Below, piece after piece: positions 43,931-52,449 of a DNA stretch of 64,000 nt. How positions within the stretch are numbered: the stretch's first letter is position 1; each line of letters begins with the position of its first letter. Source of the stretch: Deltaproteobacteria bacterium HGW-Deltaproteobacteria-13. GTDB taxonomy: Bacteria > Desulfobacterota > Syntrophia > Syntrophales > Smithellaceae. The DNA lies in the NCBI GenBank assembly GCA_002840555.1, contig PHBJ01000009.1, positions 1 to 64,000 on the forward strand. The letters run 5' to 3'. The position numbers and the translations under genes were made by a program. The notes beneath the pieces were generated by a model. That model worked only from the letters and a program-made list of their open reading frames with translations. It had not been told where the DNA came from and made no database searches.

Positions 43931-44731
43931 CTATATAATTTTTTCAGAAAGAATCTTGTCCGCCAATTGAGCGGCCGCCTCTTCGGCCGTATCGGCCCGA
44001 ATCATATCCAGGATGCCTTCCCGCCTGGGCGGGTTGAATATTTTAATAACCTTTGTGGGGCTTCCATCCAGACCGAGCCGGGTCCTATCCACACCGGTTA
44101 AATCAGTGGCGGTCATCAATCTTATTTTTAATTTGGCGGCACGGCGTATATCGGCGAGGGAAGGTGAGCGCGGCTGGTTGATATCCTTCACAACCGTAAG
44201 AAGCGCGGGTAAGACAGCTTCCACAATTTCATGGCCCTCCTCAAGCAGTCTATCCACCATGATGATTTTTCCCGGAGGATCAACTTTCCGGATTTTAAAA
44301 ACATAGGTTAACTGGGTGATCCCCAGTTGGCGGGCGAGGCCCGGGCCAACCTGTCCGGTATCGCCGTCAATCGCCTGCCTGCCGCAAAGAATAATATCAA
44401 ACGCACCGATAACCTGAATGGCCCGGCTCAGTGTGTAGGCAGTCGCCCAGGAATCGGAGCCGGCAAAGGCGCGGTCTGCAAGCAATACCGCCTCGTCGGC
44501 ACCCATACTTAACGCTTCCTTGAGTGCATCCGCCGCTTGCGGAGGACCCATGGAAATGACGGTCACTTTGCCGCCAAAGCTCTCTTTGAGGCGCAGACCC
44601 TCTTCGATCGCATACAGATCAAACGGGTTGATGATGTTGGGAACATCTTCCCGGATAAGGGTGTTGTCAACAGGATCGATTTTGACATCAGCGGTGCCAG
44701 GCACTTGTTTTATACAAACAATGATGTTCAT
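43931..44731 (-). CDS. etfB: Electron transfer flavoprotein beta subunit
   Basis: 267 residues from the ATG giving MNIIVCIKQVPGTADVKIDP, the usual EtfB start, preceded by GAGGTC. A longer frame starts 30 bases upstream but lacks support. Also seen are the family motifs MGADEAVLLADRAF, GRQAIDGDTGQVGP and VLPALLTVVKDINQPR. It pairs with EtfA. Upstream on this strand an exact TATAAT (44809-44814 reversed) could be the -10 element. It sits between an 8-bp inverted repeat (GTTGCCTG 44765-44772, CAGGCAAC 44820-44827). Confidence 0.95.
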   Translation of the reverse strand: MNIIVCIKQVPGTADVKIDPVDNTLIREDVPNIINPFDLYAIEEGLRLKESFGGKVTVISMGPPQAADALKEALSMGADEAVLLADRAFAGSDSWATAYTLSRAIQVIGAFDIILCGRQAIDGDTGQVGPGLARQLGITQLTYVFKIRKVDPPGKIIMVDRLLEEGHEIVEAVLPALLTVVKDINQPRSPSLADIRRAAKLKIRLMTATDLTGVDRTRLGLDGSPTKVIKIFNPPRREGILDMIRADTAEEAAAQLADKILSEKII

Positions 44732-44944
44732 TAAAAAGACCTCAACGAAAACTTTAGTCAATGAGTTGCCTGACAGAGGTTGTCAATTATTTAAATATTT
44801 TTAAAGATATTATATTAAGCAGGCAACGACAATGGGAAACAAATGGGAGGACAATGGGAGGTGTAATCTATCATTGAAAATTGTCTTAAACCGGAAGTAA
44901 TTGCTTATCGAAAACACATGATAATGATGCCGGAAAGAGGAGTT

Positions 44945-45469
44945 ATGATTACCGTCCATACCAGCGGTCACTCCACAAAGTCCATTGAAGTATTCATTCA
45001 TATTCTTCAAACCTATGAGATCGAAATGGTGGTTGATGTACGAACCATTGCTGCTTCCCGGCACAATCCCCAGTATAATAAAGACGAACTGTACAAAAGT
45101 TTAAGCTCGGAAGGCATCGGATATATTCATTGTAAGGAACTCGGAGGATTGCGTCACCCAACCAAAAATTCAATCAATACTGCCTGGCGGATCATCTCCT
45201 TTCGCGGTTATGCCGACTACATGCAGACAACTCAATTCAAGGAGAGCATTGAGCAACTTATCAAAATTGCCGAAGAAAAGCATACCGTGATTATGTGCGC
45301 CGAAGCAGTTCCATGGCGATGTCATCGTTCATTAATCGGTGATGCTCTGCTGATTCGGAATGTCCTGGTCACTGATATCATCAGTGAGAAAAGCAGTAAG
45401 CCGCACATCTTGACCCCGTTTGCAAATGTGATAGGAAAAACGATTACTTATCCTGACGCCGGAATATAA
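44945..45469 (+). CDS. DUF488 family protein
   Basis: 174 residues from the ATG following AAAGAGGAG. A further in-frame start 27 bases upstream is less likely. DUF488 hallmarks are TSGHSTKSIEVFI, VVDVRTIAASRHNPQYN, HCKELGG and the C-terminal VIMCAEAVPWRCHRSLI. Many members are annotated only as conserved proteins. The paired C-A-E and C-H-R residues are conserved in the family. The gene is divergent from etfBA and 26 bases before a copy of the bipartite promoter-type element region. Confidence 0.88.
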   Translation: MITVHTSGHSTKSIEVFIHILQTYEIEMVVDVRTIAASRHNPQYNKDELYKSLSSEGIGYIHCKELGGLRHPTKNSINTAWRIISFRGYADYMQTTQFKESIEQLIKIAEEKHTVIMCAEAVPWRCHRSLIGDALLIRNVLVTDIISEKSSKPHILTPFANVIGKTITYPDAGI

Positions 45470-45520
45470 AATAAAGAAATAAAAATTAATTCCGTTGAAC
45501 ATCCTGTCAACAATCCGGGA

Positions 45521-45564
45521 TGATAGGTTTATACTACCAGTAACCTATCGAATAACCCGTATTG
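45521..45564 (+). promoter_or_regulatory. Bipartite promoter element, copy 5 (upstream of universal stress protein)
   Basis: TGATAG (45521-45526), seven bases, CTACCA (45534-45539), GTATTG (45559-45564), with right arm to GTATTG 25 bases as in all copies. The flanks are unlike the other copies. Overlapping it is an 8-bp perfect inverted repeat, GATAGGTT (45522-45529) and AACCTATC (45542-45549), whose loop holds the CTACCA. It is 94 bases from the left arm to the usp start codon. Confidence 0.6.
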
Positions 45565-45614
45565 AAAGTTTAGGGCTCTCCTATATTATAAGCAAAAAAA
45601 AGGAGGACATCATC

Positions 45615-46067
45615 ATGTTCGCACCGAAGAAAATATTAGTTCCAACGGATTTTTCAGTTTATGCAGATAATGCGTTAAAGCAGGCTTTGGATATCGCCAA
45701 ACAAAACAAGGCCAAGGTTTTCCTTTTACATGTCATTGACGACGGGTTTCAGCAGTGCGCCGTTGACTACTGTCTTAATGAGGGGACTGTTCAGAGTATT
45801 TTAAAAGAGAGCATAAAAAATGCTCAGGATAAACTGCTTCAGGAAGTTAAAAAGATAACCGACAGCAACGCGGATATTGAAATTGTATATGATACAAAAC
45901 GCGGCATTCCCTACGAAGAAATACTGAAGGAACAGGAAGAAAAGAACATTGATCTGATCGTGATTGCCTCGCACGGTAAAACAGGAATTTTAAAAAATCT
46001 GATGGGTGGCGTTGTGGATAAGGTTACCAAGAGAGCAAAATGCCAGGTATTGCTTGTCAGAAGCTAA
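45615..46067 (+). CDS. Universal stress protein (UspA family)
   Basis: 150 residues from the ATG after AAAAAGGAGGAC. An in-frame start 120 bases upstream would run through the promoter element and is rejected. UspA hallmarks are KKILVPTDFSVYADNALKQA at the start, LLHVIDDG, and the nucleotide-binding IVIASHGKTGILKNLMGG with SxxG-like end VTKRAKCQVLLVRS. Usp proteins support survival under starvation and oxidative stress. It is the first gene of a run of five co-directed genes to 48271. Confidence 0.95.
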   Translation: MFAPKKILVPTDFSVYADNALKQALDIAKQNKAKVFLLHVIDDGFQQCAVDYCLNEGTVQSILKESIKNAQDKLLQEVKKITDSNADIEIVYDTKRGIPYEEILKEQEEKNIDLIVIASHGKTGILKNLMGGVVDKVTKRAKCQVLLVRS

Positions 46068-46114
46068 AGACCGGACATTCATTGGCGCGATAACAGATAA
46101 AGGAGTTTACGAAA

Positions 46115-46444
46115 ATGAAAAAAATATTTTCGGCGATCGTTTTGACATCTGTGCCGCTCTTAACAATGTGTTCGGGGCCTCATGGGACGATGATGTATGA
46201 TTGGGATCGCACTGGAAATTATGGATGTTGGTTGGGGTCCGGTTATGGATATGGAGGTATGTATATGGGATTGCTGTTTTTAATCATTCTCGGTGTAGCC
46301 ATTTATTTTTTCGTTCAATATTTAATGTCAAAGAATGCGGTCGGTCAGGCGCAGGAAACGCCGATAGACATTCTCAAAAAACGTTATGCCAAAGGCGAGT
46401 TGACGAAAGAAGAATTTGATCGGATGAAAAATGACTTGCAATGA
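46115..46444 (+). CDS. Membrane protein with SHOCT-type C-terminal domain
   Basis: 109 residues. The signal or lipoprotein-like start (VLTSVPLLTMCSG) is followed by a Gly/Tyr-rich patch, a membrane helix (MGLLFLIILGVAIYFFVQYL) and a SHOCT domain (PIDILKKRYAKGELTKEEF). SHOCT domains mediate oligomerisation. The function is unknown. AAAGGAG precedes the ATG. The stop overlaps a candidate start of the next gene. Confidence 0.82.
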   Translation: MKKIFSAIVLTSVPLLTMCSGPHGTMMYDWDRTGNYGCWLGSGYGYGGMYMGLLFLIILGVAIYFFVQYLMSKNAVGQAQETPIDILKKRYAKGELTKEEFDRMKNDLQ

Positions 46445-47397
46445 ACTCAGCACGATTCTTGCCGATCGTTATGGCACATTCCGTCAAACATGAGGGGCAA
46501 CCCAATGCAATGAAAGCCAGTTTAAGTTTCATCAATAAAGGCCATGAATCTCTTGCCGGACATAATTTAAATGCAGGCCACAGCCGTTTCAAACGGCGTC
46601 ATTCAAACGGCGTACCGGCAATACAATTATTTCTTGCATTTATTTTTTTATTTTCCGCTTTTGCTCCCATTGTTGCGCAGGCAGGTCCGCCCTTTGTAAC
46701 GGATGATCCGGAACCGGTAGAGTATCAGCACTGGGAGATCTACCTGGCAGCTCAATATAAGCATGACCGCGATCAGGATTCTTCAACCCTTCCGCATCTC
46801 GAAATTAATTATGGCGCTGTACCGAATGTTCAAATCCATTTGATCGCGCCTCTTGTATATGTGAGACCGGAAGGCGACTCTTCTCAATACGGTTATGGAG
46901 ACACGGAACTGGGAGTCAAATTTCGTTTTATTAAAGAAACGGAATACATGCCTCAGGTCGGAATATTCCCGATGATTGAACTCACAACCGGTGATGAAGA
47001 AAAGGGACTGGGAAACGGCAGAACGCAATATTTCCTGCCCGTCTGGCTGCAAAAAAGCTTCGGGCCATGGACAACCTACGGCGGCGGAGGATACTGGATC
47101 AATCCCGGCCCGGGGAATAAGGATTGGTGGCAGTTGGGATGGCAGCTCTCAAGGGAAATCAATAAACATCTTACCCTGGGAGCGGAACTCTATTACAAGA
47201 CAGCCGGTACAACGGACAGCAACGATACTACCGGATACTCAATCGGCGCCATCATCAATTTTAACGAAAACCATCATGTGTTGCTCTCTGCAGGACAGGA
47301 TATTAACGGGCCGAACTATTTGTCTGCTTACATTGGTTATCAATTCACTTTCGGACCGTTCGGCATTGGACCGTTAAAAAATAATAAGGACTCATAA
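46441..47397 (+). CDS. Outer-membrane beta-barrel protein (phenol MetA-degradation/transporter-like)
   Basis: Up to 318 residues. A signal peptide (LFLAFIFLFSAFAPIVAQA) begins about 60 residues in, then PPFVTDDPEPVEYQHWEIYL opens a barrel with repeated alternating strands, GDTELGVKFRFI, GGYWINPGPGNKDWW and AYIGYQFTFGP. This matches the MetA-pathway outer-membrane family often annotated as a transporter. The first 60 residues upstream of the signal are unlikely in a secreted protein, so the true start is probably at 46510 or downstream. The overlap with the SHOCT stop at 46441 fits coupling less well. Confidence 0.75.
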   Translation: MNSARFLPIVMAHSVKHEGQPNAMKASLSFINKGHESLAGHNLNAGHSRFKRRHSNGVPAIQLFLAFIFLFSAFAPIVAQAGPPFVTDDPEPVEYQHWEIYLAAQYKHDRDQDSSTLPHLEINYGAVPNVQIHLIAPLVYVRPEGDSSQYGYGDTELGVKFRFIKETEYMPQVGIFPMIELTTGDEEKGLGNGRTQYFLPVWLQKSFGPWTTYGGGGYWINPGPGNKDWWQLGWQLSREINKHLTLGAELYYKTAGTTDSNDTTGYSIGAIINFNENHHVLLSAGQDINGPNYLSAYIGYQFTFGPFGIGPLKNNKDS

Positions 47398-47468
47398 ATT
47401 ATCCTTGAGCCAATAAATTTTCACTCAATAATCAACCGGCTGCCAAGAGTTCAGGAAAGGAGGAAAAA

Positions 47469-47927
47469 ATGTTAAATCAGGAATTCATGATGTTGCATGT
47501 TCTTTTCGGCATCCTGGGTATTCTGTTTGCGGTTGCCTTGTTTGTGGATGTCTTGAATGCTAATGAGGATAATTACAAGAGAATTAAAAAGTTAAGTGTA
47601 GCGGTTACCATACTGATTGTTCTGGCCTTTATGATCGGGGGGTACTGGTATGTTGTGTATTATGGCGCCGACCGGGATATTATCAAGGCGGGCCAATGGC
47701 CCTGGGCGCACAATTATTTTATGGAAGTGAAGGAGCATCTTTTTTTCGCATTACTGCTGCTCAGTATTTACCTGCCGATAGCGGTTCATGGCCTGATGCC
47801 TTTGGACGAACAGAAAAAGAAAAATCTTATTTTGGGAATCAGCGCGTTGATTGTATTGCTCGGCCTTTTCATGGAAGGAGCCGGTGGAATTATCAGTAAA
47901 GGCGTCACCATGGGATTAGGGAGGTAG
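47469..47927 (+). CDS. Small integral membrane protein of unknown function (1)
   Basis: 152 residues with four to five membrane helices (LHVLFGILGILFAVALFVDV; VAVTILIVLAFMIGGYWYVV; HLFFALLLLSIYLPIAVHGL; ILGISALIVLLGLFMEGAGG). Histidines in the helices (MMLH, WAHN, EHLFF) recall small haem-membrane proteins but no clear family could be named. AAAGGAGG precedes the ATG. The next gene starts 6 bases after the stop, which suggests a two-component membrane pair. Confidence 0.75.
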   Translation: MLNQEFMMLHVLFGILGILFAVALFVDVLNANEDNYKRIKKLSVAVTILIVLAFMIGGYWYVVYYGADRDIIKAGQWPWAHNYFMEVKEHLFFALLLLSIYLPIAVHGLMPLDEQKKKNLILGISALIVLLGLFMEGAGGIISKGVTMGLGR

Positions 47928-47932
47928 CGACG

Positions 47933-48271
47933 ATGAATAATACGCAAACGGGAAAATATGCTGCGGGTTTTGGCATTTCACTGGCTGTAACAACTCTGTT
48001 GAATGCCGTGATTCTGGTTGTCAAGGAATTAAACGGCTCGGTTATGGGCGCGATGAAATCGGCGCTGGGACATCACTGGACAACGCATGGCGTTTTGGTC
48101 ATCCTCGTATTTGTTGTCCTTGGATTTATATTTTCCGGAATGAAGTTTGAAGATAAACTGGATTCCGGCAAACTGCTTAGATACATTGTCTGGGCCGTGA
48201 TCATCAGCGTTATTATTATCGCGGGATTTTTCCTGCCCAATTTAAAAGTTGCTTCAGCGATAAAGTACTGA
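47933..48271 (+). CDS. Small integral membrane protein of unknown function (2)
   Basis: 112 residues with three membrane helices (FGISLAVTTLLNAVILVV; HGVLVILVFVVLGFIFSG; YIVWAVIISVIIIAGFFLPN) and a GHHWTTHG loop before the second helix. It is tightly coupled to the preceding membrane protein and likely forms a complex with it. No family recognised. The 116-base gap to the sensor kinase is AT-rich and shows no clear terminator. Confidence 0.75.
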   Translation: MNNTQTGKYAAGFGISLAVTTLLNAVILVVKELNGSVMGAMKSALGHHWTTHGVLVILVFVVLGFIFSGMKFEDKLDSGKLLRYIVWAVIISVIIIAGFFLPNLKVASAIKY

Positions 48272-48387
48272 TTAAATATCAAATATTCACCGGCCGCTGA
48301 TTTTTCACCTTGTTTCTTCAAGGGATTAATTTTATAATAATAAATTATAAAAATGGAATTAAAAAATGAATAGAGAGTAGATTAAGA

Positions 48388-50610
48388 ATGATCAATCCTT
48401 TGTTTGAGAAAAACAGAAAAGCTCTCTTCATTGCTGTGATTGTTTTTATTGCGGCTGCCATTTTAATTATTATATTGGGCCATTTTTCTTATCAGGGCCA
48501 GAAAAAATACATTAAAAATGCCGCAAAGCAGCAGCTTGCCGCAATCGCGGATCTTAAAGTTCGAGAAATAGAAAATTGGCGCCGGGAGCGGATCGGCGAT
48601 GCAAATGTCATCCGGTATAACGCGGGTTTTACTTCCAGTGTTTATCAATATTTTAATGATTCATCGGCAGCGGCAGCTCAAGGAAGGATTCTGTCATTGC
48701 TTGCGGCGACTCAGGAATCATATCAGTATAAAAACATATTACTTCTCGATAAAAACAAAAAAGTCAAACTGGCCCTCAAAAAATATGATTCTGATTATGG
48801 TGAGATTCATTCGGATGTTATCAACGAAGCAGCAGGAAGAAAAGAAATTGTCCTGAGCGATTTTTATAAAGATAAAAATACCGGCGATGTTCATCTTACG
48901 ATGGCGGTACCGGTTATAATATCAAAAGGAAACAACGCGACGATTCTTGGGACTGTAATGATTATCATTGATCCTGATTTACGTTTATATCCCGCGATCA
49001 AATCATGGCCCGTACCGAGTTCATCCGGTGAAACCCTGCTGGTGCGTCGTGAGGGTAATGAAGTTGTCTATCTTAACGAGTTACGGCATGAAAAAAATAT
49101 GCCCCTGATGATGAGACGATCCCTCAATGAAAATCAATTGCCGGCCGTGAAGGCTGTCCTGGGCGAGAGAGGAATAGTAGAGGGGTTGGATTACGGCCAA
49201 AAGAAGGTTCTTGCGGCCATTGGACCGGTGCCCCATACGACCTGGTATCTGGTGGCTAAAATCGATGAAGAAGAAATATTTGCCCCTATTGAGGAGCGTT
49301 TTTGGGTTACCCTGTTTTTTATTGCGGTTATTATATTAATGCTCGGGGCCATTACAGCTTATTTCTTGCGTCATCAACAGGCAAAAGTATACCGTAAAGA
49401 ATTTGAGTTGGAAGAGAAAAGAGCGTCTTTATACGCCCGCAGTCTGATTGAAGCAAGCATCGATCCTTTAGTGACAGTCAATTCTGAGGGGAAAATTACT
49501 GATGTAAACAAATCAACAGAATTGATTACGGGACTGCCCAGAGAAAAACTTATCGGCAGCGATTTTTCAAGCTATTTTACCGAGCAGGAAAAAGCCGAGG
49601 AAGTGTATAAATTGGTTTTTAAGAATGGCGTTGTCCGGGATTATCCTCTGGCTTTAAGAAACATTTCCGGGCAGGTTACGGATGTACTATACAATGCTAC
49701 GGTATATAAAGATGATTCCGGAGCCGTGCAGGGCTTATTTGCCGCAGCCCGCGATGTGACAGAATTAAGACTTATGCAGAAAGAACTCAAAGCAGCTCAC
49801 GATGAATTGGAGCTGAGGGTGGAAGAAAGAACCAATGAATTAAAAAGAGCGAATGAATCTCTGGAATCGGAAATCAGAGAACGGAAAGAAATGGAAAGAC
49901 TCATCGAATGGCGGACACGGCTGCTGGAAGTAACGAACAAGGAATTAGAGAGTTTCAGCTATTCCGTATCGCACGATTTGCGCGCCCCGCTGCGCGCTAT
50001 TGACGGTTATTCCCGTATGCTGCTCAGAGATCAGGCCGATAAACTTGATAAAGAAGCAAAACGGAAATTTGAATTAATCAGAAGCAATACGCAAATCATG
50101 GGAAAGCTCATAGACGATCTGCTTTCCTTTTCGCGTTTGGGGCGTCTGGATATTAATATGTCCAGATTGGATGTGGAAAGTCTCATCCATGATACATGGA
50201 AGGAATTGCAAATCATTAACCCGGATCGAAATCTTATTTTCAGCATTAAAAATATTCCTGAGAGTTGGGGCGACCGGACATTAATCAAGCAAGTATATTC
50301 CAATCTTTTATCCAATGCGATAAAATATACCAAGTCAAGAGTCGACGCGCATATTGAGACCGGCGGGTACTCTGAAAACAATGAAAATATTTACTATGTT
50401 AAAGATAATGGTGTCGGCTTTGATATGAATTACTACGATAAATTATTTGGCGTTTTTCAACGGTTGCATAGCGCTGATGATTATGAAGGAACAGGGGTTG
50501 GCCTGGCCATTGTACAGCAGATCATCCATCGCCACGGCGGCCGCGTTTGGGCCGAAAGCAAAGTTGAAGAAGGCGCTGTGTTTTATTTTAGTCTCCAAAG
50601 AAAGGAATGA
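48388..50610 (+). CDS. Membrane sensor histidine kinase with periplasmic sensor, PAS and phytochrome-type kinase core
   Basis: 740 residues. A first membrane helix (ALFIAVIVFIAAAILIIILG), a roughly 270-residue extracytoplasmic region, a second helix (LFFIAVIILMLGAITAYFL), a PAS domain (SIDPLVTVNSEGKITDVNKS), a coiled coil, and the kinase. The phospho-acceptor His is in SVSHDLRAPLRAIDGYS, the N-box in NLLSNAIKYTK, and G-boxes in DNGVGFDM and GTGVGLAIV. The DHp motif is of the type that signals to Rcp1-like regulators. It is 6 bases upstream of such a regulator and 34 bases from a third signalling gene. Confidence 0.95.
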   Translation: MINPLFEKNRKALFIAVIVFIAAAILIIILGHFSYQGQKKYIKNAAKQQLAAIADLKVREIENWRRERIGDANVIRYNAGFTSSVYQYFNDSSAAAAQGRILSLLAATQESYQYKNILLLDKNKKVKLALKKYDSDYGEIHSDVINEAAGRKEIVLSDFYKDKNTGDVHLTMAVPVIISKGNNATILGTVMIIIDPDLRLYPAIKSWPVPSSSGETLLVRREGNEVVYLNELRHEKNMPLMMRRSLNENQLPAVKAVLGERGIVEGLDYGQKKVLAAIGPVPHTTWYLVAKIDEEEIFAPIEERFWVTLFFIAVIILMLGAITAYFLRHQQAKVYRKEFELEEKRASLYARSLIEASIDPLVTVNSEGKITDVNKSTELITGLPREKLIGSDFSSYFTEQEKAEEVYKLVFKNGVVRDYPLALRNISGQVTDVLYNATVYKDDSGAVQGLFAAARDVTELRLMQKELKAAHDELELRVEERTNELKRANESLESEIRERKEMERLIEWRTRLLEVTNKELESFSYSVSHDLRAPLRAIDGYSRMLLRDQADKLDKEAKRKFELIRSNTQIMGKLIDDLLSFSRLGRLDINMSRLDVESLIHDTWKELQIINPDRNLIFSIKNIPESWGDRTLIKQVYSNLLSNAIKYTKSRVDAHIETGGYSENNENIYYVKDNGVGFDMNYYDKLFGVFQRLHSADDYEGTGVGLAIVQQIIHRHGGRVWAESKVEEGAVFYFSLQRKE

Positions 50611-50616
50611 TTCAGT

Positions 50617-51069
50617 ATGATAGATTATTCGGATATGGTCATTGTTGAAGATAATTTTCACGATGTAGAAATGATCATGGATGCGCTCCATGACACTGAG
50701 AGGAAAATATCAACATTAATCCTACGGGATGGCGCCGAAGCGGTAAAACACTTCTTTGAGCCGCCAGACAATGTTTTGTCCGGAAATCTGCCGTTGCCCA
50801 AATTAATTTTGCTGGATCTCAAGATTCCCAAAATAAATGGACTGGAAGTGTTAAAATTACTGAAGTCGAATGAAAAAACAAAATACATACCGGTTGTTAT
50901 TTTTACATCGTCCAATGAACCCAGGGACCGTCTGGAAAGTTATCAGCTGGGCGCAAACAGCTATTTGGTCAAACCTTTGGACGCCGATATGTTTTATGGT
51001 TACATTAAGCAGATTGTTAATTATTGGGCAATGATGAATATCAATGTACATCAAACGGGCATTATCTGA
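50617..51069 (+). CDS. Single-domain response regulator (Rcp1 type)
   Basis: 150 residues. Receiver motifs are VIVEDNFHDVEM, LILLDLKIPKINGLEV with the phosphorylated Asp, IFTSS and NSYLVKPLD. It lacks an output domain. The gene starts 6 bases after the kinase, so they form a cognate pair. The regulator at 31991 is a paralogue with the same layout and might share the kinase. AAAGGAATG region upstream gives a modest ribosome site. Confidence 0.93.
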   Translation: MIDYSDMVIVEDNFHDVEMIMDALHDTERKISTLILRDGAEAVKHFFEPPDNVLSGNLPLPKLILLDLKIPKINGLEVLKLLKSNEKTKYIPVVIFTSSNEPRDRLESYQLGANSYLVKPLDADMFYGYIKQIVNYWAMMNINVHQTGII

Positions 51070-51102
51070 GAAATATTGTTAATGATTAATTCGGGAGGTG
51101 TT

Positions 51103-52353
51103 ATGGAGAAAGAATTACGAATATTAATCCTGGAAGATGCAGTTTCGGATGCGGAATTGATGGAAGATGATCTCAAGCAGGCAGGTCTCCTGTTTGTCTC
51201 TAAAAGAGTTGCCGCACGACAGGCTTTTGTCAATGCACTGAATGACTTTAACCCGGATATTGTTTTGGCTGACTATAACCTGCCGGGGTTCGACGGTAAA
51301 TGGGCATTAAAAATTTCCCAAGATAAATATCCGGAAATCCCCTTTATATTTGTTTCGGGCGCTCTAGGTGAGGAATTGGCCATCGAACTCCTTAAAAAAG
51401 GAGCAACCGACTATGTATTAAAAAGCAGACTGGCTAAACTGGCCCCGGCCGTTAAAAGAGCCCTGGATGAACTCAGCGGCCGCCAGGAGCGTAAGAAGGC
51501 TGAAAATGCTTTAAAGGAATCGGAAAACAAGTACAGAACGATTTTTGATAACACCGGAACGGCCATGATTATTGTCGACGATGGCGGCACCATTATTTTA
51601 ACGAACCGTGAATTTGAAAAACTCACCGGGTGTGCAAAAAAAGAGATTGAAAATAAAAAAGGCTGGATAGATTTCATTCATGTTGATGATCAAAGAAAAG
51701 TAATGGAATTAAAGAAAAGCTCCAAAAAAAATTCGCGTCATGCATCCGATCACCGGGAAGTTCTCTTTATCAATCGTGACGCGGGGATCAGAAATGTTAT
51801 CATCAATATGGCCTCCATCGCTTCTACCGGTCAATATGCCGTTTCTTTTCTGGATATTGAGGATCTCAAAAAAACGGAGTTGGAACTAAAAAGCAGTGAA
51901 AATGAATTGCGCTCAAAAACGCTTAGTCTGGAAGAAACCAATACCGCGCTCAAGGTTTTGCTCAGACAAAGAGAAGAAGATCAAAATGTGATGGAGCAAA
52001 AAGTTATCGATAACGTGAAAACGTTTATTTTACCCTATATTGAAAAATTAAAATGCCTCAAGTTAAATGACAGCCAGTCCGGTCATCTTGAAATCATCGA
52101 GACAAATATTAATAATATCATATCGCCATTTTTAAGAAATCTGACGATGGAACATTTTAATCTGACACCCCGAGAGATACAAGTTGTCAATCTGGTCAAG
52201 GAAGGCAAAACAACCAAAGAGATGACGCAGCTGCTGAATATATCCGCCACGGCCGTCGATTTTCATAGAAAAAATGTTCGGCTGAAACTTGGCATAAAAA
52301 ACAAGAAAGCCAATCTGCGGTCATTTCTTCATGCGATGAATTCACAGCATTGA
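51103..52353 (+). CDS. Receiver-PAS-LuxR transcriptional regulator
   Basis: 416 residues from the ATG after GGGAGGTG. An earlier in-frame start 27 bases upstream adds nine residues and is less likely. Order: receiver (ILEDAVSDAELM, phospho-Asp in IVLADYNLPGFDG, GATDYVLKS), PAS (NKYRTIFDNTGTAMIIVDDG), coiled coil, and a LuxR helix-turn-helix at the C-terminus (LTPREIQVVNLVKEGKTTKEM...SATAVDFHRKNVR). This is a DNA-binding output for the adjoining kinase and regulator. It is a candidate, unproven, for controlling the stress promoters found upstream. Confidence 0.93.
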   Translation: MEKELRILILEDAVSDAELMEDDLKQAGLLFVSKRVAARQAFVNALNDFNPDIVLADYNLPGFDGKWALKISQDKYPEIPFIFVSGALGEELAIELLKKGATDYVLKSRLAKLAPAVKRALDELSGRQERKKAENALKESENKYRTIFDNTGTAMIIVDDGGTIILTNREFEKLTGCAKKEIENKKGWIDFIHVDDQRKVMELKKSSKKNSRHASDHREVLFINRDAGIRNVIINMASIASTGQYAVSFLDIEDLKKTELELKSSENELRSKTLSLEETNTALKVLLRQREEDQNVMEQKVIDNVKTFILPYIEKLKCLKLNDSQSGHLEIIETNINNIISPFLRNLTMEHFNLTPREIQVVNLVKEGKTTKEMTQLLNISATAVDFHRKNVRLKLGIKNKKANLRSFLHAMNSQH

Positions 52354-52449
52354 CGACGGTCAATAGGAATTGAATGATGAGCAGGGCGTAATGTCATTTA
52401 TGGATAAATATTTCACAAACCCTGTTGCGTCTATCCGGCGCTGAAGGAA

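Noticed and set aside
45495-45614. N-terminal extension of the universal stress protein from an upstream start
   Set aside because: The extension runs across the promoter element and an excellent ribosome site precedes the later ATG, where UspA homology begins.
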